Below, in pieces: positions 34,757-43,505 of a stretch of DNA of 56,159 nt. Each line of letters starts with the position of its first letter. The first letter of the stretch is position 1. This DNA comes from Allokutzneria sp. NRRL B-24872. Lineage in GTDB: Bacteria > Actinomycetota > Actinomycetes > Mycobacteriales > Pseudonocardiaceae. A model generated the notes under the pieces. The model was not told the DNA's origin and ran no database searches. It worked only from the letters and a program-made list of their open reading frames with translations. A program made the position numbers and the translations under genes. Location of the stretch: the NCBI RefSeq assembly GCF_002155965.1, contig NZ_MUMH01000076.1:1-56159 (forward strand), read 5' to 3'.

Positions 34757-35593
34757 ATGGCCGTCGTCACCATGAAGCAGCTGCTCGACAGCGGCGTGCA
34801 CTTCGGACACCAGACCCGTCGCTGGAACCCGAAGATGAAGCGCTACATCCTGACCGAGCGCAACGGCATCTACATCATCGACCTGCAGCAGACGCTGACC
34901 TACATCGACCGCGCCTTCGAGTTCATCAAGGAGACGGTCGCCCACGGCGGCACCATCCTGTTCGTCGGCACCAAGAAGCAGGCTCAGGAGGCCATCTCCG
35001 AGCAGGCGCTGCGCGTCGGGATGCCGTTCGTCAACCAGCGCTGGCTGGGCGGCATGCTCACCAACTTCACCACCGTGCACAAGCGCCTCCAGCGCCTCAA
35101 GGAGCTGGAGTCCATGGAGCAGACCGGTGGCTTCCAGGGTCGCACCAAGAAGGAAATCCTCATGCTCACGCGTGAGAAGGACAAGCTGGAGAAGACCCTC
35201 GGCGGTATCCGCGACATGCAGAAGGTGCCCAGCGCCGTCTGGATCGTGGACACCAAGAAGGAGCACATCGCCGTCGGCGAGGCGCGCAAGCTGAACATCC
35301 CGGTCGTCGCGATCCTCGACACCAACTGCGACCCGGACGAGGTCGACTTCCCGATCCCGGGCAACGACGACGCGATCCGCTCCGCCGCGCTGCTGACCCG
35401 CGTGGTCGCCGACGGTGTCGCCGAGGGCCTGATGTCCCGCTCCGGCCGCAACACCGCCGCCGCCGAGGGCGCTGACAAGCCCGAGGCCGGCGTCGCCAGC
35501 GAGGAGCCGCTCGCCGAGTGGGAGCAGGAGCTGCTGACCCCGGCCACGGCCGACGCCGGTGCCTCCGCGGGCGGCGACTCCGCCCAGGCCTGA
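34757..35593 (+). CDS. rpsB: 30S ribosomal protein S2
   Basis: 278 residues from ATG 34757. S2 signatures are clear: [27 protein letters not shown] (in phrases), [10 protein letters not shown], and [14 protein letters not shown]...[11 protein letters not shown]. The C-terminal tail of about 45 residues is Ala/Glu-rich and nonconserved, as in other actinobacteria. It starts the rpsB-tsf pair. A GC hairpin follows the stop. Confidence 0.98.
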   Translation: MAVVTMKQLLDSGVHFGHQTRRWNPKMKRYILTERNGIYIIDLQQTLTYIDRAFEFIKETVAHGGTILFVGTKKQAQEAISEQALRVGMPFVNQRWLGGMLTNFTTVHKRLQRLKELESMEQTGGFQGRTKKEILMLTREKDKLEKTLGGIRDMQKVPSAVWIVDTKKEHIAVGEARKLNIPVVAILDTNCDPDEVDFPIPGNDDAIRSAALLTRVVADGVAEGLMSRSGRNTAAAEGADKPEAGVASEEPLAEWEQELLTPATADAGASAGGDSAQA

Positions 35594-35601
35594 CCGCAGG
35601 C

Positions 35602-35634
35602 GCGCCCCGTCCGTCCCCGTGACGGGCGGGGCGC
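35602..35634 (+). terminator. GC hairpin between rpsB and tsf
   Basis: GCGCCCCGTCCGTC at 35602-35615 pairs with GACGGGCGGGGCGC at 35621-35634 (14 bp with one G-U) over a 5-nt loop. No T-run follows, so it may act as an attenuator or processing stem between the two genes. Confidence 0.65.
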
Positions 35635-35700
35635 CCGGTCGGACCCACCCAGCAAGAGCACATCCCTCCACGTAGGCGATCAAGGACGGAACACAGCACC

Positions 35701-36516
35701 ATGGGGAACTACACCGCGGCCGACGTCAAGCGGCTCCGCGAGCTGACCGGCTCCGGCATGATGGACTGCAAGAAGGCGCTCGAGGAGTCCGCGGGCGACT
35801 TCGACAAGGCCGTCGAGCTGCTGCGCATCAAGGGCGCCAAGGACGTGGGCAAGCGCGCCGAGCGCACCACCGCCAACGGCCTGGTCGCCGCTGACGGCGG
35901 CGTCATGGTCGAGCTGCGCTGCGAGACCGACTTCGTCGCCAAGAACGACGCCTTCCAGGCGCTGGCGAACAAGATCGTCGCCGTCGCCAAGGCCAACAAG
36001 CCGGCCGACGTGGAGACCCTCAAGGGCCTCGACGTCGACGGCCAGACCGTCGCCGAGGCCGTGCACGACCTCTCCGCCAAGATCGGCGAGAAGCTGGAGC
36101 TGCACCGCGTCGTCGTCTTCGAGGGCGTCGTCAGCACCTACCTGCACCGTCGCTCCTCCGACCTGCCGCCCGCCGTCGGCGTGCTGGTCGAGTTCACCGG
36201 CGAGGGCGACGAGGTCGCCCGCGGCACCGCGCTGCAGATCGCCGCGATGAAGCCGCGCTACGTCACCCGCGAGGAGGTGCCCGCCGACCTCGTCGCCCAC
36301 GAGCGCGAGATCGCGGAGAAGACCGCCCGCGAGGAGGGCAAGCCGGAAGCCGCCCTTTCGAAGATCGTCGAGGGTCGCCTCAACGGCTTCTTCAAGGACG
36401 TCGTGCTGATGGAGCAGTCCTCCGTGCAGGACTCCAAGAAGACCGTGAAGGCCCTGCTCTCCGACGCGGGCGTGACCGTCACCCGGTTCGCGCGCTTCGA
36501 GGTCGGCCAGAACTGA
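35701..36516 (+). CDS. tsf: Elongation factor Ts
   Basis: 271 residues from ATG 35701. The N-terminal UBA-like signature ([27 protein letters not shown], in phrases) is followed by the core [17 protein letters not shown]-type segment, [13 protein letters not shown] and a C-terminal coiled-coil ([17 protein letters not shown]). EF-Ts exchanges GDP for GTP on EF-Tu. It lies 107 nt after rpsB, with a stem between them. Confidence 0.98.
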   Translation: MGNYTAADVKRLRELTGSGMMDCKKALEESAGDFDKAVELLRIKGAKDVGKRAERTTANGLVAADGGVMVELRCETDFVAKNDAFQALANKIVAVAKANKPADVETLKGLDVDGQTVAEAVHDLSAKIGEKLELHRVVVFEGVVSTYLHRRSSDLPPAVGVLVEFTGEGDEVARGTALQIAAMKPRYVTREEVPADLVAHEREIAEKTAREEGKPEAALSKIVEGRLNGFFKDVVLMEQSSVQDSKKTVKALLSDAGVTVTRFARFEVGQN

Positions 36517-36525
36517 GTCAGCAGG

Positions 36526-36567
36526 GGGCGGGGTTGCTGCGCGCGTCACGCCGCGGCGGCCCCGCCC
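36526..36567 (+). terminator. Hairpin after tsf
   Basis: GGGCGGGG at 36526-36533 pairs with CCCCGCCC at 36560-36567 about 10 nt past the tsf stop. No U-run follows. It could separate the translation genes from pyrH-frr-cdsA. Confidence 0.45.
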
Positions 36568-36651
36568 TCGGCACGTGTGCCACCCGTGGCGCACGGATCG
36601 CGCAACCGACAGACCACGACCCCGCCGAGGCGGGACGCGAGGAGGACTGAC

Positions 36652-37404
36652 GTGAGCTCCGACGACGTGATGCTGCACCCGCCCTACAAGAGGGTGCTGC
36701 TCAAGCTCGGCGGCGAGATGTTCGGCGGGGGCTCCGTCGGTGTCGACCCCGACGTCGTGGAAACCGTCGCCACCCAGATCGCGGACGTGGTCCGCACCGG
36801 CGTGCAGGTGGCCGTCGTCATCGGCGGCGGCAACTTCTTCCGGGGCGCGGAGCTCCAGCAGCGCGGCATGGAGCGCGACCGCGCCGACTACATGGCGATG
36901 CTCGGCACGGTGATGAACTGCCTGGCGCTGCAGGACTTCCTGGAGAAGCTCGGCATCGACACCCGCGTGCAGACCGCCATCACGATGGGCCAGGTCGCCG
37001 AGCCCTACATCCCGCGCAAGGCCGAGCGGCACCTGGAGAAGGGCCGCGTGGTCATCTTCGGCGCCGGCGTTGGCATGCCCTACTTCTCCACCGACACCGC
37101 CGCCGCCCAGCGCGCGCTGGAGATCGGCTGCGAGGTCGTGCTGATGGCCAAGGGCGTTGACGGCGTCTACACCGCCGACCCCAAGAAGGACGCGCGCGCC
37201 GAGCGCTTCGACCAGATCTCCCACCAGGAGGTCCTGGTGCGCGGCCTGGAGGTCGCCGACGCGACGGCGTTCAGCCTCTGCAAGGACAACGCCATGCCGA
37301 TCCTGGTCTTCAACCTCTTGGTGGAGGGCAACATCGCGCGCGCGGTGCGTGGTGAGAAGATCGGCACGCTGGTGAGCACCCCCGCCGAGCCGGTCCCGGC
37401 GTGA
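36652..37404 (+). CDS. pyrH: UMP kinase
   Basis: 250 residues from GTG 36652, chosen because GGAGG sits 6 nt upstream. Motifs of the hexameric bacterial UMP kinases are present: [37 protein letters not shown] and [15 protein letters not shown]. It makes UDP from UMP and is inhibited by UTP and activated by GTP in the family. It lies 135 nt after tsf and 49 nt before frr. Confidence 0.98.
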   Translation: MSSDDVMLHPPYKRVLLKLGGEMFGGGSVGVDPDVVETVATQIADVVRTGVQVAVVIGGGNFFRGAELQQRGMERDRADYMAMLGTVMNCLALQDFLEKLGIDTRVQTAITMGQVAEPYIPRKAERHLEKGRVVIFGAGVGMPYFSTDTAAAQRALEIGCEVVLMAKGVDGVYTADPKKDARAERFDQISHQEVLVRGLEVADATAFSLCKDNAMPILVFNLLVEGNIARAVRGEKIGTLVSTPAEPVPA

Positions 37405-37453
37405 GCAGCGCCAACGCCAGCCGCTCCATCGGCACGCACACTAAGGAGAAGCC

Positions 37454-38011
37454 GTGATCGACGAGACTCTCTTCGACGCCGAGGAGAAGATGGACAAGGC
37501 GGTGACGGTCGCCAAGGAGCAGCTCCAGTCGGTGCGCACCGGTCGCGCGACCCCCTCCATGTTCTCGCGCATCCACATCGAGTACTACGGGGCGCCGACG
37601 CCGCTGAACCAGATGGCCAGCGTGAACATCCCCGAGGCGCGGATGGCCGTGATCAAGCCCTACGACGCGAGCCAGCTGGGCGCCATCGAGAAGGCGATCC
37701 GGGTCTCCGACCTCGGCGTGAACCCGACCAACGACGGCGCGGTGATCCGGGTGATCATCCCGCAGCTCTCCGAGGAGCGCCGCCGGGAGATGGTCAAGGT
37801 CGCCAAGACCAAGGGCGAGGACGCCAAGATCTCCATCCGCAACGTCCGCCGCAAGGCCAAGGAGGAGCTCGACCGCATCGTCAAGGACGGTGAGGCGGGC
37901 GAGGACGAGGGCGCGCGCGCGGAGAAGGAACTCCAGGAACTCACCGACAAGTACGTCGCCCAGGTCGAGGTGCTGGTCAAGCACAAGGAAGCCGAGCTGC
38001 TCGAGGTATGA
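37454..38011 (+). CDS. frr: Ribosome recycling factor
   Basis: 185 residues from GTG 37454. The family start and domain are obvious: [46 protein letters not shown] and the C-terminal helix bundle with [18 protein letters not shown] splits post-termination ribosomes with EF-G. cdsA begins 24 nt downstream in the same frame, so a single stop codon (38009-38011) separates the two proteins. Confidence 0.98.
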   Translation: MIDETLFDAEEKMDKAVTVAKEQLQSVRTGRATPSMFSRIHIEYYGAPTPLNQMASVNIPEARMAVIKPYDASQLGAIEKAIRVSDLGVNPTNDGAVIRVIIPQLSEERRREMVKVAKTKGEDAKISIRNVRRKAKEELDRIVKDGEAGEDEGARAEKELQELTDKYVAQVEVLVKHKEAELLEV

Positions 38012-38035
38012 CCCACTCCTTCCTCCCCCAGCGCG

Positions 38036-38920
38036 TTGGCCGGGGATCGTGAGAGCACGTCCGGCGCGTCGGGTGACGCGCCGGACGGCGGCTCCGGCAA
38101 GCCAGCGTCCCGGGCCGGGCGCAACCTCGGTGCCGCGATCGGCGTCGGGGTCGCGCTCGGCGCGGTCATCCTGCTCACCCTGCTGACCTACCGGCACTCC
38201 TTCATCGCGGTGATCGCCGCGGCGGTCGCCGTCTCCACCTGGGAGCTCGCGGGCGCGCTCAAGCGCAGCCGGGGCATCTCGGTGGCGCTGCTGCCGGTGC
38301 TGGTCGGCGGGCAGGCGATGCTGTGGCTGTCCTGGCCGTTCGGCAGGGACGGCGTGCTCGCCGCGTTCGTCGTGACGATCCTGGCGTGCCTGGTCTGGCG
38401 CTTCCGGGGTGGCCAGGACGGCTTCGTCCGCGATGTCACCGCATCGGTGTTCACCGCCGCCTACGTGCCGCTGTTCGCCGCGTTCGCCGCGATGCTGGTG
38501 CTGCCGGAGGACGGCGTCGGCCGGGTGATCGCGTTCATCGTCGGCGTGGTGGCCTCCGACACCGGCGGCTACGCGGCCGGGGTGTTCTTCGGCAAGCACC
38601 CCATGGCGCCGAGGATCAGCCCGAAGAAGTCCTGGGAGGGCTTCGCCGGATCGCTGGTCGCGGGCATGGTCGCGGGCGCCCTGAGCCTGACGCTGATGCT
38701 GGACGGCCAGTGGTGGCAGGGCGTGCTCTTCGGCATCGCGCTGGTGGTCACGGCGACGGCGGGAGACCTCGCGGAGTCGCTGATCAAGCGCGACCTGGGG
38801 ATCAAGGACATGGGCACGCTGCTGCCCGGCCACGGCGGGCTGATGGACCGGATGGACTCGCTGCTGCCCTCGGCCGTGGTGTCGTGGCTGCTGCTCAGCC
38901 TGTTCGTGCCGGTGCTCTAG
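38036..38920 (+). CDS. cdsA: Phosphatidate cytidylyltransferase (CDP-diglyceride synthase)
   Basis: 294 residues if translation begins at TTG 38036. After the in-frame frr stop there is no ATG or GTG before the first membrane helix, so a TTG start is the likeliest; no strong ribosome binding site is seen. About eight hydrophobic helices follow a Gly/Ser-rich tail. The CdsA signature is complete: IKRDLGIKDMGTLLPGHGGLMDRMDS, in phrases. It makes CDP-diacylglycerol for phospholipid synthesis at the inner membrane face. The stop lies 8 nt from that of the convergent VOC gene. Confidence 0.95.
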   Translation: MAGDRESTSGASGDAPDGGSGKPASRAGRNLGAAIGVGVALGAVILLTLLTYRHSFIAVIAAAVAVSTWELAGALKRSRGISVALLPVLVGGQAMLWLSWPFGRDGVLAAFVVTILACLVWRFRGGQDGFVRDVTASVFTAAYVPLFAAFAAMLVLPEDGVGRVIAFIVGVVASDTGGYAAGVFFGKHPMAPRISPKKSWEGFAGSLVAGMVAGALSLTLMLDGQWWQGVLFGIALVVTATAGDLAESLIKRDLGIKDMGTLLPGHGGLMDRMDSLLPSAVVSWLLLSLFVPVL

Positions 38921-38928
38921 CGCCGACC

Positions 38929-39765
38929 TCAGTCGTCGAAGCGCTCGTCGTAGTAGCGCACGATCGCGCGCCTGGACGGGTCGATCACGGAGAACGTCGC
39001 GCCGCCCGGATCGCGCAGCACCGCGGTCCGGCCGTACGGCGAGTCGAAGGGGTCCACCTCGATCGCGCCGTCCAGCATGAGCGCGCGGTCGGCGGTGACG
39101 TCCGTGCCGATCCTGGGGCTGACGTTGAAGTAGATCATCCAGTGCGGCGGGACCTCGGCGGGGTAGTCGGCGCCCATCGCGAGCCTGCCCAGGTACGGCT
39201 TCCCCTGCAGCCACCACGTCGTGTAGTTGAACCGCTTGCCGTCACCGACCTGGCGCGGGCTGAAGGCGAACAGCGTTGCGAAGAACGAGTCCGCCCGGAG
39301 CGCGAAGTGGGTGTTCAGGTCGGCCCAGCCGAAGGTGCCCGGCCTGCGCGTGACGAAGCGCCACGGGCGGGTCGGCTGCCAGAGGCCGACGCGCGCGCCG
39401 CTGGGGTCGTCGAGCACGAGCAGGGAACCGTGCCCCTCGATGTCCAGCGGTCCGTAGTGGACCTTCCCGCCGAGCCTGCGCACCCGCCCGCTCGCGGTCT
39501 CGATGCGCCGCATGCGGAGATAGAGGTTCCACGCAGGCGCGTCGCTGAGGCGGTTCGGCAGCTCGTGCAGACCCGCGACGGGGTGGCCGTCGAGCATCGC
39601 GAAGGTGTAGTCGCCGATCGCGGGATGGCGCTCGGTCTCGTACTCCCAACCGAACAGCTCGGCGTAGAACTCTTTGCTGGCTTCGAGATCATGGGTCGAG
39701 ACGTCCACCCAGGACGGTGTTCCGCTGACCGGGTCATGAGCGCTGTGCGGCATCGGGCTGGCCAC
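38929..39765 (-). CDS. Two-domain VOC (glyoxalase/dioxygenase-like) protein
   Basis: 278 residues from GTG 39765, selected because GGAGG is placed 5 nt upstream. Two vicinal-oxygen-chelate domains are visible: the first starts PSWVDVSTHDLEASKEFYAELFGW, the second FGWADLNTHFALRADSFFATLF, each with the beta-alpha-beta phrase typical of the fold and ending in DPSGARVGLW or DPGGATFSVI. Many such proteins are bleomycin-resistance-like or metabolic enzymes; metal ligands are incomplete here, so binding rather than catalysis is possible. Confidence 0.88.
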   Translation of the reverse strand: MASPMPHSAHDPVSGTPSWVDVSTHDLEASKEFYAELFGWEYETERHPAIGDYTFAMLDGHPVAGLHELPNRLSDAPAWNLYLRMRRIETASGRVRRLGGKVHYGPLDIEGHGSLLVLDDPSGARVGLWQPTRPWRFVTRRPGTFGWADLNTHFALRADSFFATLFAFSPRQVGDGKRFNYTTWWLQGKPYLGRLAMGADYPAEVPPHWMIYFNVSPRIGTDVTADRALMLDGAIEVDPFDSPYGRTAVLRDPGGATFSVIDPSRRAIVRYYDERFDD

Positions 39766-39796
39766 GGCGACCTCCTGGGCGAGCAGGCGAGATCGG

Positions 39797-40045
39797 CTAT
39801 TGATCAACGGTACGCCGGACAATTCCCCACGCGGTGCCTCCATTTGGGCGGGATTGCGACACCACTGTCTCAATTGGTCGGTCCGGTAATCGTGATCTCA
39901 GCCGCCCGAGGCGCTCGGCCGCCAAGCGGGCGACCCACTCCCACCGCTGGACGCCGCCCAACTGGCGGGCCAGCCGTGCGCGAGCGCAGTGCTGCTCGGT
40001 CTCCCGTTGCTGGGAGCTGACGGAGGCGTACTCGGGCAGTCGCAT
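39797..40045 (-). CDS. Small Arg-rich hypothetical protein
   Basis: An 82-residue frame from ATG 40045 (an ATG 11 codons upstream is possible). Its composition is Arg/Leu/Glu/Gln-rich: SSQQRETEQHCARARLARQLGG, QRWEWVARLAAERLGRLRSRL, resembling the short helical basic proteins common in actinobacteria. It fills the gap before the methyltransferase and is divergent from it. A weak purine-rich sequence precedes the start. I cannot name a family; being a chance frame remains possible. Confidence 0.45.
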   Translation of the reverse strand: MRLPEYASVSSQQRETEQHCARARLARQLGGVQRWEWVARLAAERLGRLRSRLPDRPIETVVSQSRPNGGTAWGIVRRTVDQ

Positions 40046-40077
40046 GACGTGCTCGCTCTCTCGTGGGGGAATTCGCA

Positions 40078-40083
40078 TACCTT
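40078..40083 (+). promoter_or_regulatory. -10 element TACCTT for the methyltransferase gene
   Basis: TACCTT is 6 nt before GTG 40090, and no ribosome binding site is present, so a leaderless transcript is likely. The longer start at GTG 40063 would lie upstream of this promoter and overlap the divergent small gene. Confidence 0.4.
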
Positions 40084-40089
40084 GGTGTG

Positions 40090-40836
40090 GTGCGGAACTA
40101 CGTGCGCGCCGCGCTCGCCGGTGTGCGCCCGGCGGCGGTGGTGCCCAGCCCCAACATCTGGAACTGGCCCGAGGTCTACGAGGTCGAGAACCAGGCGCAG
40201 GACGACGGGGGCGTGATCTGGAGCGCGCTGCGCGAGGACTGCCCCTTCGCGGGGCTGGACGTCGTCGACGTCGGCTGCGGGGACGGCTTCCACCTGCCGG
40301 AGTTCGCCGCGAGCGCGCGGGGAGTGGTCGGCGTGGAGCCGCACCGGCCGCTGCTGCGCCGGGCGCGGCAGCGGATCGCGGGACTGACCAATGTGGAGCT
40401 GCGGCACGGTTCGGCGGAGCGGTTACCGCTCGCTGACGGCAGCGCCGATGTGGTGCACGCGCGGACCGCGTACTTCTTCGGCCCCGGTTGCGAGCGCGGG
40501 ATGGCCGAGGCGGATCGGGTGCTGCGCCCCGGCGGCGCGCTCGTGATCGTCGACCTCGACGCCACGAGCGCGCCGTACGGGACGTGGTTGCGCGAGGACC
40601 TGCCGGGCTACGACCCCGTGGAGATCGAGGAGTTCTTCACCGCGCAGGGTTTCTCGTGCCGGGCCTTGGCGACGCGGTGGCGCTTCCAGGACCGCGAGAG
40701 CTTGGCGGCGGTGCTGCGGATCGAGTTCTCCCCGTCCGTGGCCGAACGGGCGATCGCGCAGACCGCCGGGCTCACGCTGCCGGTCGGCTACCGCATGAGG
40801 GTGCGGCGCAAGCCGACCGGCCTGCTGCTGGCGTGA
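40090..40836 (+). CDS. SAM-dependent methyltransferase (class I)
   Basis: About 248 residues from GTG 40090; GTG 40063 or 40087 are alternatives. The class I fold motifs are LDVVDVGCGDGFHLPEF (SAM-binding motif I), VVGVEPHRPLLRRAR (motif II acid), AERLPLADGSADVVHARTAYFF and RVLRPGGALVIVDLD. The substrate is unknown. The layout, with a polar N-terminal segment PSPNIWNWPEVYEVENQAQD, suggests a small-molecule or lipid methylator. It converges on the PadR gene with only 4 nt between the stop codons. Confidence 0.88.
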   Translation: MRNYVRAALAGVRPAAVVPSPNIWNWPEVYEVENQAQDDGGVIWSALREDCPFAGLDVVDVGCGDGFHLPEFAASARGVVGVEPHRPLLRRARQRIAGLTNVELRHGSAERLPLADGSADVVHARTAYFFGPGCERGMAEADRVLRPGGALVIVDLDATSAPYGTWLREDLPGYDPVEIEEFFTAQGFSCRALATRWRFQDRESLAAVLRIEFSPSVAERAIAQTAGLTLPVGYRMRVRRKPTGLLLA

Positions 40837-40840
40837 GGGC

Positions 40841-41572
40841 TCACTCCTCGTCGGGCTGGTCCTCCAGCGAACCGTGCTCGGCGAGCAGCGTGTAGATCTC
40901 CCGGCGGGCTTCCTTCAGGATGCCGACCAGCCTGCCCTGGTCCTCGGCCGGAATGGCGTAGGCCGCCTGCTGGAGCGCCATCTTGAACTGGCCGTAGGCC
41001 TCGCGCAGCTGCTTCTCGGCCGGGCTGACGGGGTTGGTGAGCCCGCCCCACAGCTCCTCGGTGTCGATCTTCTCCGCTTCCGCGCGACCGGCGTCGGTGA
41101 GCGTGTGCAGCCTGCGTCCCTCCGAGTCCTCGGTGGTGATGAGCCCTTCGTCGGTGAGCATCTGCAGGGTCGGGTAGACCGAGCCGGGGCTGGGCTTCCA
41201 CGAGCCCTCCGAGCGCTCGGCGATCTCCTGGATCATCTCGTAGCCGTGCATGGGGCGTTCGGTGAGCAGCGCGAGCAGTGCCGCGCGCACGTTGCCCCTG
41301 CGCCGCCTGCCGCCGGGGCCGCCGTGCGGGCCACCCCGTCCTCGGCCGCGTTCCCAACCGGGGCCGCCGCCCCAGCCTGGCCGGCCACCCCATCCGGGAG
41401 GGGCCGGGGGGCCAGGGGGGAACGGCGGCGGGCCGCCGAAGGGATCGTGGTCGCCCGGGAAGCCGAAGCCGCCGCCGGGACCGCCACGGGCCTGCGGGGC
41501 GAAGCCGAAGTGCTGGTGCTGCGGACCCCACTCGGGGCCGAAGCGGTGGTTGTGGTGAGTGTGCGGGTGCAT
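40841..41572 (-). CDS. PadR-family transcriptional regulator
   Basis: 243 residues from ATG 41572, with GAGGAGGACCTC before it. The first about 90 residues are His/Gly/Pro-rich (MHPHTHHNHRFG, GGPPPFPPGPPAPPGWGG), unlike a usual PadR. The PadR winged helix follows: VRAALLALLTERPMHGYEMIQEIAERSEGSWKPSPGSVYPTLQ, with the wing LITTEDSEGRRLHTLTDAGR, then a C-terminal dimer helix. PadR proteins are usually autorepressors responding to small molecules. The His-rich tail might bind metal. Three short palindromes lie just upstream. Confidence 0.92.
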   Translation of the reverse strand: MHPHTHHNHRFGPEWGPQHQHFGFAPQARGGPGGGFGFPGDHDPFGGPPPFPPGPPAPPGWGGRPGWGGGPGWERGRGRGGPHGGPGGRRRRGNVRAALLALLTERPMHGYEMIQEIAERSEGSWKPSPGSVYPTLQMLTDEGLITTEDSEGRRLHTLTDAGRAEAEKIDTEELWGGLTNPVSPAEKQLREAYGQFKMALQQAAYAIPAEDQGRLVGILKEARREIYTLLAEHGSLEDQPDEE

Positions 41573-41591
41573 GAGGTCCTCCTCTGATGGT

Positions 41592-41642
41592 GTCGGTCAC
41601 CCTGACCGACGAGTTAACGATATATCGCTGAACTATCGCGAT
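41592..41642. promoter_or_regulatory. PadR operator region with three short palindromes
   Basis: Upstream of the PadR start lie GTCGGTCA-CCC-TGACCGAC (41592-41610), CGATATATCG (41618-41627) and ATCGCGAT (41635-41642). The second resembles the ATAT-rich core of PadR-type operators. The region is also upstream of the divergent small peptide gene, so the regulator may control both. Confidence 0.5.
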
Positions 41643-41741
41643 GCAACGTCGAATATCGGTGACCTGGCTCTCGACTGCTCCGAACGGAGTAGTAGCATTA
41701 TTGATCTTGTGTCCGTTTTGCGTGGTATTCGGGAGTTGGCA

Positions 41742-41906
41742 ATGCGTCTGAGCAGCATCGGAATGGCCCTGAGCGTGTGCGCGCTCGCCGCCGCCCCGGT
41801 CGTGGAGATCAACGAGTCCCTCGTCGAGATCGAGGACGTCACCGTGGACGTGCACCCCGCCGAGCTGACCTCGCTGCTGATCGAGCGGCAGCCCGGGCGG
41901 GCCTGA
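41742..41906 (+). CDS. Possible small exported acidic peptide
   Basis: A 54-residue frame from ATG 41742, with GGGAG 6-7 nt upstream. [21 protein letters not shown] looks like a signal sequence with an AxA-like region, followed by an acidic tail ([20 protein letters not shown]). It has no Cys outside the signal part and no lanthipeptide or other recognised precursor motif. It is divergent from padR across the palindromic region. Short frames of this length also occur by chance; the ribosome binding site and signal-like start are the only support. Confidence 0.4.
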   Translation: MRLSSIGMALSVCALAAAPVVEINESLVEIEDVTVDVHPAELTSLLIERQPGRA

Positions 41907-41955
41907 GCGGCGGTGTGCCCGGAGCGCGCCGGGGACGTGGGACAATCGGCGCGCT

Positions 41956-43062
41956 ATGACTTCACTACCTCTCGTCTTCGACGCGCCCAAGCGCGGCCTG
42001 CCGCCGCGCCACCTGGTCGACCTCAGCCCCGCCGAGCGGCAGGACGCGGTGGTCGCGCTGGGGGAGAAGCCGTTCCGGGCGAAGCAGCTCGCCAACCACT
42101 ACTTCAGCCGTCTGACCGTCGATCCGGCCGAGATGACCGACATCCCGGCCGCGACGCGGGAGAAGCTGGTCGCCGACCTGATGCCGCCGCTGTTCACCGA
42201 GCTGCGCAAGGTGACCTGCGATGAGGGCACCACGCGCAAGAGCCTGCTGCGGGCGCACGACGGCACGCTGATCGAGAGCGTGCTCATGCGCTACCCGGGC
42301 CGCGCGACGCTGTGCATCTCCAGCCAGGCCGGGTGCGGGATGGCCTGCCCCTTCTGCGCGACCGGGCAGGGCGGGTTGCAGCGCAACCTCTCCACCGCCG
42401 AGATCGTGGAGCAGGTCCGCCTCGGCGCCGCCGCCATGCGCGACGGCGAACTGCCGGGCGGACCGGGTCGCCTGTCCAACATCGTGTTCATGGGCATGGG
42501 CGAACCGCTGGCCAACTTCCGGCGGGTTCTTGAGGCGGTGCGCCGAATCTGCGATCCGGCGCCGAACGGGCTGGGCATTTCGCAGCGGTCGGTGACGGTG
42601 TCGACGGTCGGTTTGGTGCCAGCGATCCGCAAGCTCACTGAGGAGGGCTTGCAGGTTCGGCTCGCGGTGTCGCTGCACACTCCGGACGACGAGCTGCGCG
42701 ACACGTTGGTGCCGGTGAACACGCGCTGGAAGGTCTCCGAGGTGTTGGAGGCGGCGCGTGCTTATGCCGAGAAGACCGGTCGGCGGGTGTCGATCGAGTA
42801 CGCGTTGATTCGCGACATCAACGACCACGGGTGGCGCGCGGATCTGCTGGGGAAGCTGCTGCGCGAACACTTGGGGCAGTTCGCGCACGTGAACTTGATC
42901 CCGTTGAACCCGACTCCGGGGTCGAAGTGGGATGCCTCGCCGAAGCACGTGCAGGAGGACTTCGTGCGTCGAGTCGAGGCGCAGGGCGTGGCGTGCACGG
43001 TGCGGGACACGCGGGGTCAGGAGATCGCGGCGGCTTGCGGGCAGCTCGCGGCCGAGGGCTGA
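41956..43062 (+). CDS. rlmN: 23S rRNA/tRNA adenine-C2 methyltransferase RlmN
   Basis: 368 residues from ATG 41956. The radical-SAM cluster cysteines are C127, C131 and C134 in [15 protein letters not shown], and the RlmN-specific C-terminal cysteine lies in [18 protein letters not shown]. Middle motifs include [14 protein letters not shown] and [19 protein letters not shown]. It methylates A2503 of 23S rRNA and some tRNAs. GACAAT at 41941-41946 is a possible -10, again close to the start codon. Its stop lies within a hairpin shared with the convergent gene. Confidence 0.98.
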   Translation: MTSLPLVFDAPKRGLPPRHLVDLSPAERQDAVVALGEKPFRAKQLANHYFSRLTVDPAEMTDIPAATREKLVADLMPPLFTELRKVTCDEGTTRKSLLRAHDGTLIESVLMRYPGRATLCISSQAGCGMACPFCATGQGGLQRNLSTAEIVEQVRLGAAAMRDGELPGGPGRLSNIVFMGMGEPLANFRRVLEAVRRICDPAPNGLGISQRSVTVSTVGLVPAIRKLTEEGLQVRLAVSLHTPDDELRDTLVPVNTRWKVSEVLEAARAYAEKTGRRVSIEYALIRDINDHGWRADLLGKLLREHLGQFAHVNLIPLNPTPGSKWDASPKHVQEDFVRRVEAQGVACTVRDTRGQEIAAACGQLAAEG

Positions 43063-43080
43063 CCCCGCCCGCAGGTCAGC
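43058..43080. terminator. Hairpin spanning two convergent stop codons
   Basis: GCTGACC at 43058-43064 pairs exactly with GGTCAGC at 43074-43080. The left arm contains the rlmN TGA and the right arm contains, on the minus strand, the TGA of the DUF6355-like gene. It may end transcription from both sides. Confidence 0.5.
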
Positions 43081-43396
43081 AGGGGCGCTCCGCCACCGCC
43101 CCGGTGATGTAAGAACTGTTGAGCGCTGCGGTGAGGTCCGTGGTGCCGGTGCTCAGGCAGCGGTACTCGAGCCTTTTCGGGAGAGTGATTCTCACGTAGG
43201 CGGTGCGGTAGCTGCAGTTCACGTACCAGGAGTTGTTCTCGTTCGCGCCGACGCCGAACGAGTAGTAGCCGCAGTGCCCGGGTTCTGGCCCGTTCGGCCC
43301 GGCGTGCGCGGGCGCGGCGGTCACCAGGGAAGTCGCGATCAGCGCGGCGGCGACGCCGACCTTCGCCAGGCTGCTGCGGGTACGGCCCGATGTCAT
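43076..43396 (-). CDS. Small secreted protein, DUF6355-like
   Basis: 106 residues from ATG 43396. A clear signal peptide (VGVAAALIATSLVTAAPAHAGP) is followed by a small domain with two pairs of cysteines: HCGYYSFG, VNCSYRTAYVRITLPKRL, EYRCLSTGTTDL and a final PC. That cysteine and CGYY pattern resembles the DUF6355 family of secreted actinobacterial proteins, sometimes labelled natural-product associated; I am moderately sure of the family and know no function. It converges with rlmN. Confidence 0.75.
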   Translation of the reverse strand: MTSGRTRSSLAKVGVAAALIATSLVTAAPAHAGPNGPEPGHCGYYSFGVGANENNSWYVNCSYRTAYVRITLPKRLEYRCLSTGTTDLTAALNSSYITGAVAERPC

Positions 43397-43505
43397 GTGC
43401 CCTCCAGAGGTGTTTGGGGAACCCTAGGGCGGCGTGCGCTGCCCCCGAGGGGGGTTCATCCATGGTCGAATCTCGAAGGCTGATCGCTTTCGACAGGAGG
43501 CTCGG

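Noticed and set aside
41742-41906. Reading the 54-residue peptide plus RlmN as a radical-SAM modified peptide (RiPP) system
   Set aside because: RlmN has all motifs of the core rRNA enzyme and occupies its conserved position; the peptide has no core with modifiable Cys, Ser or Thr pattern.
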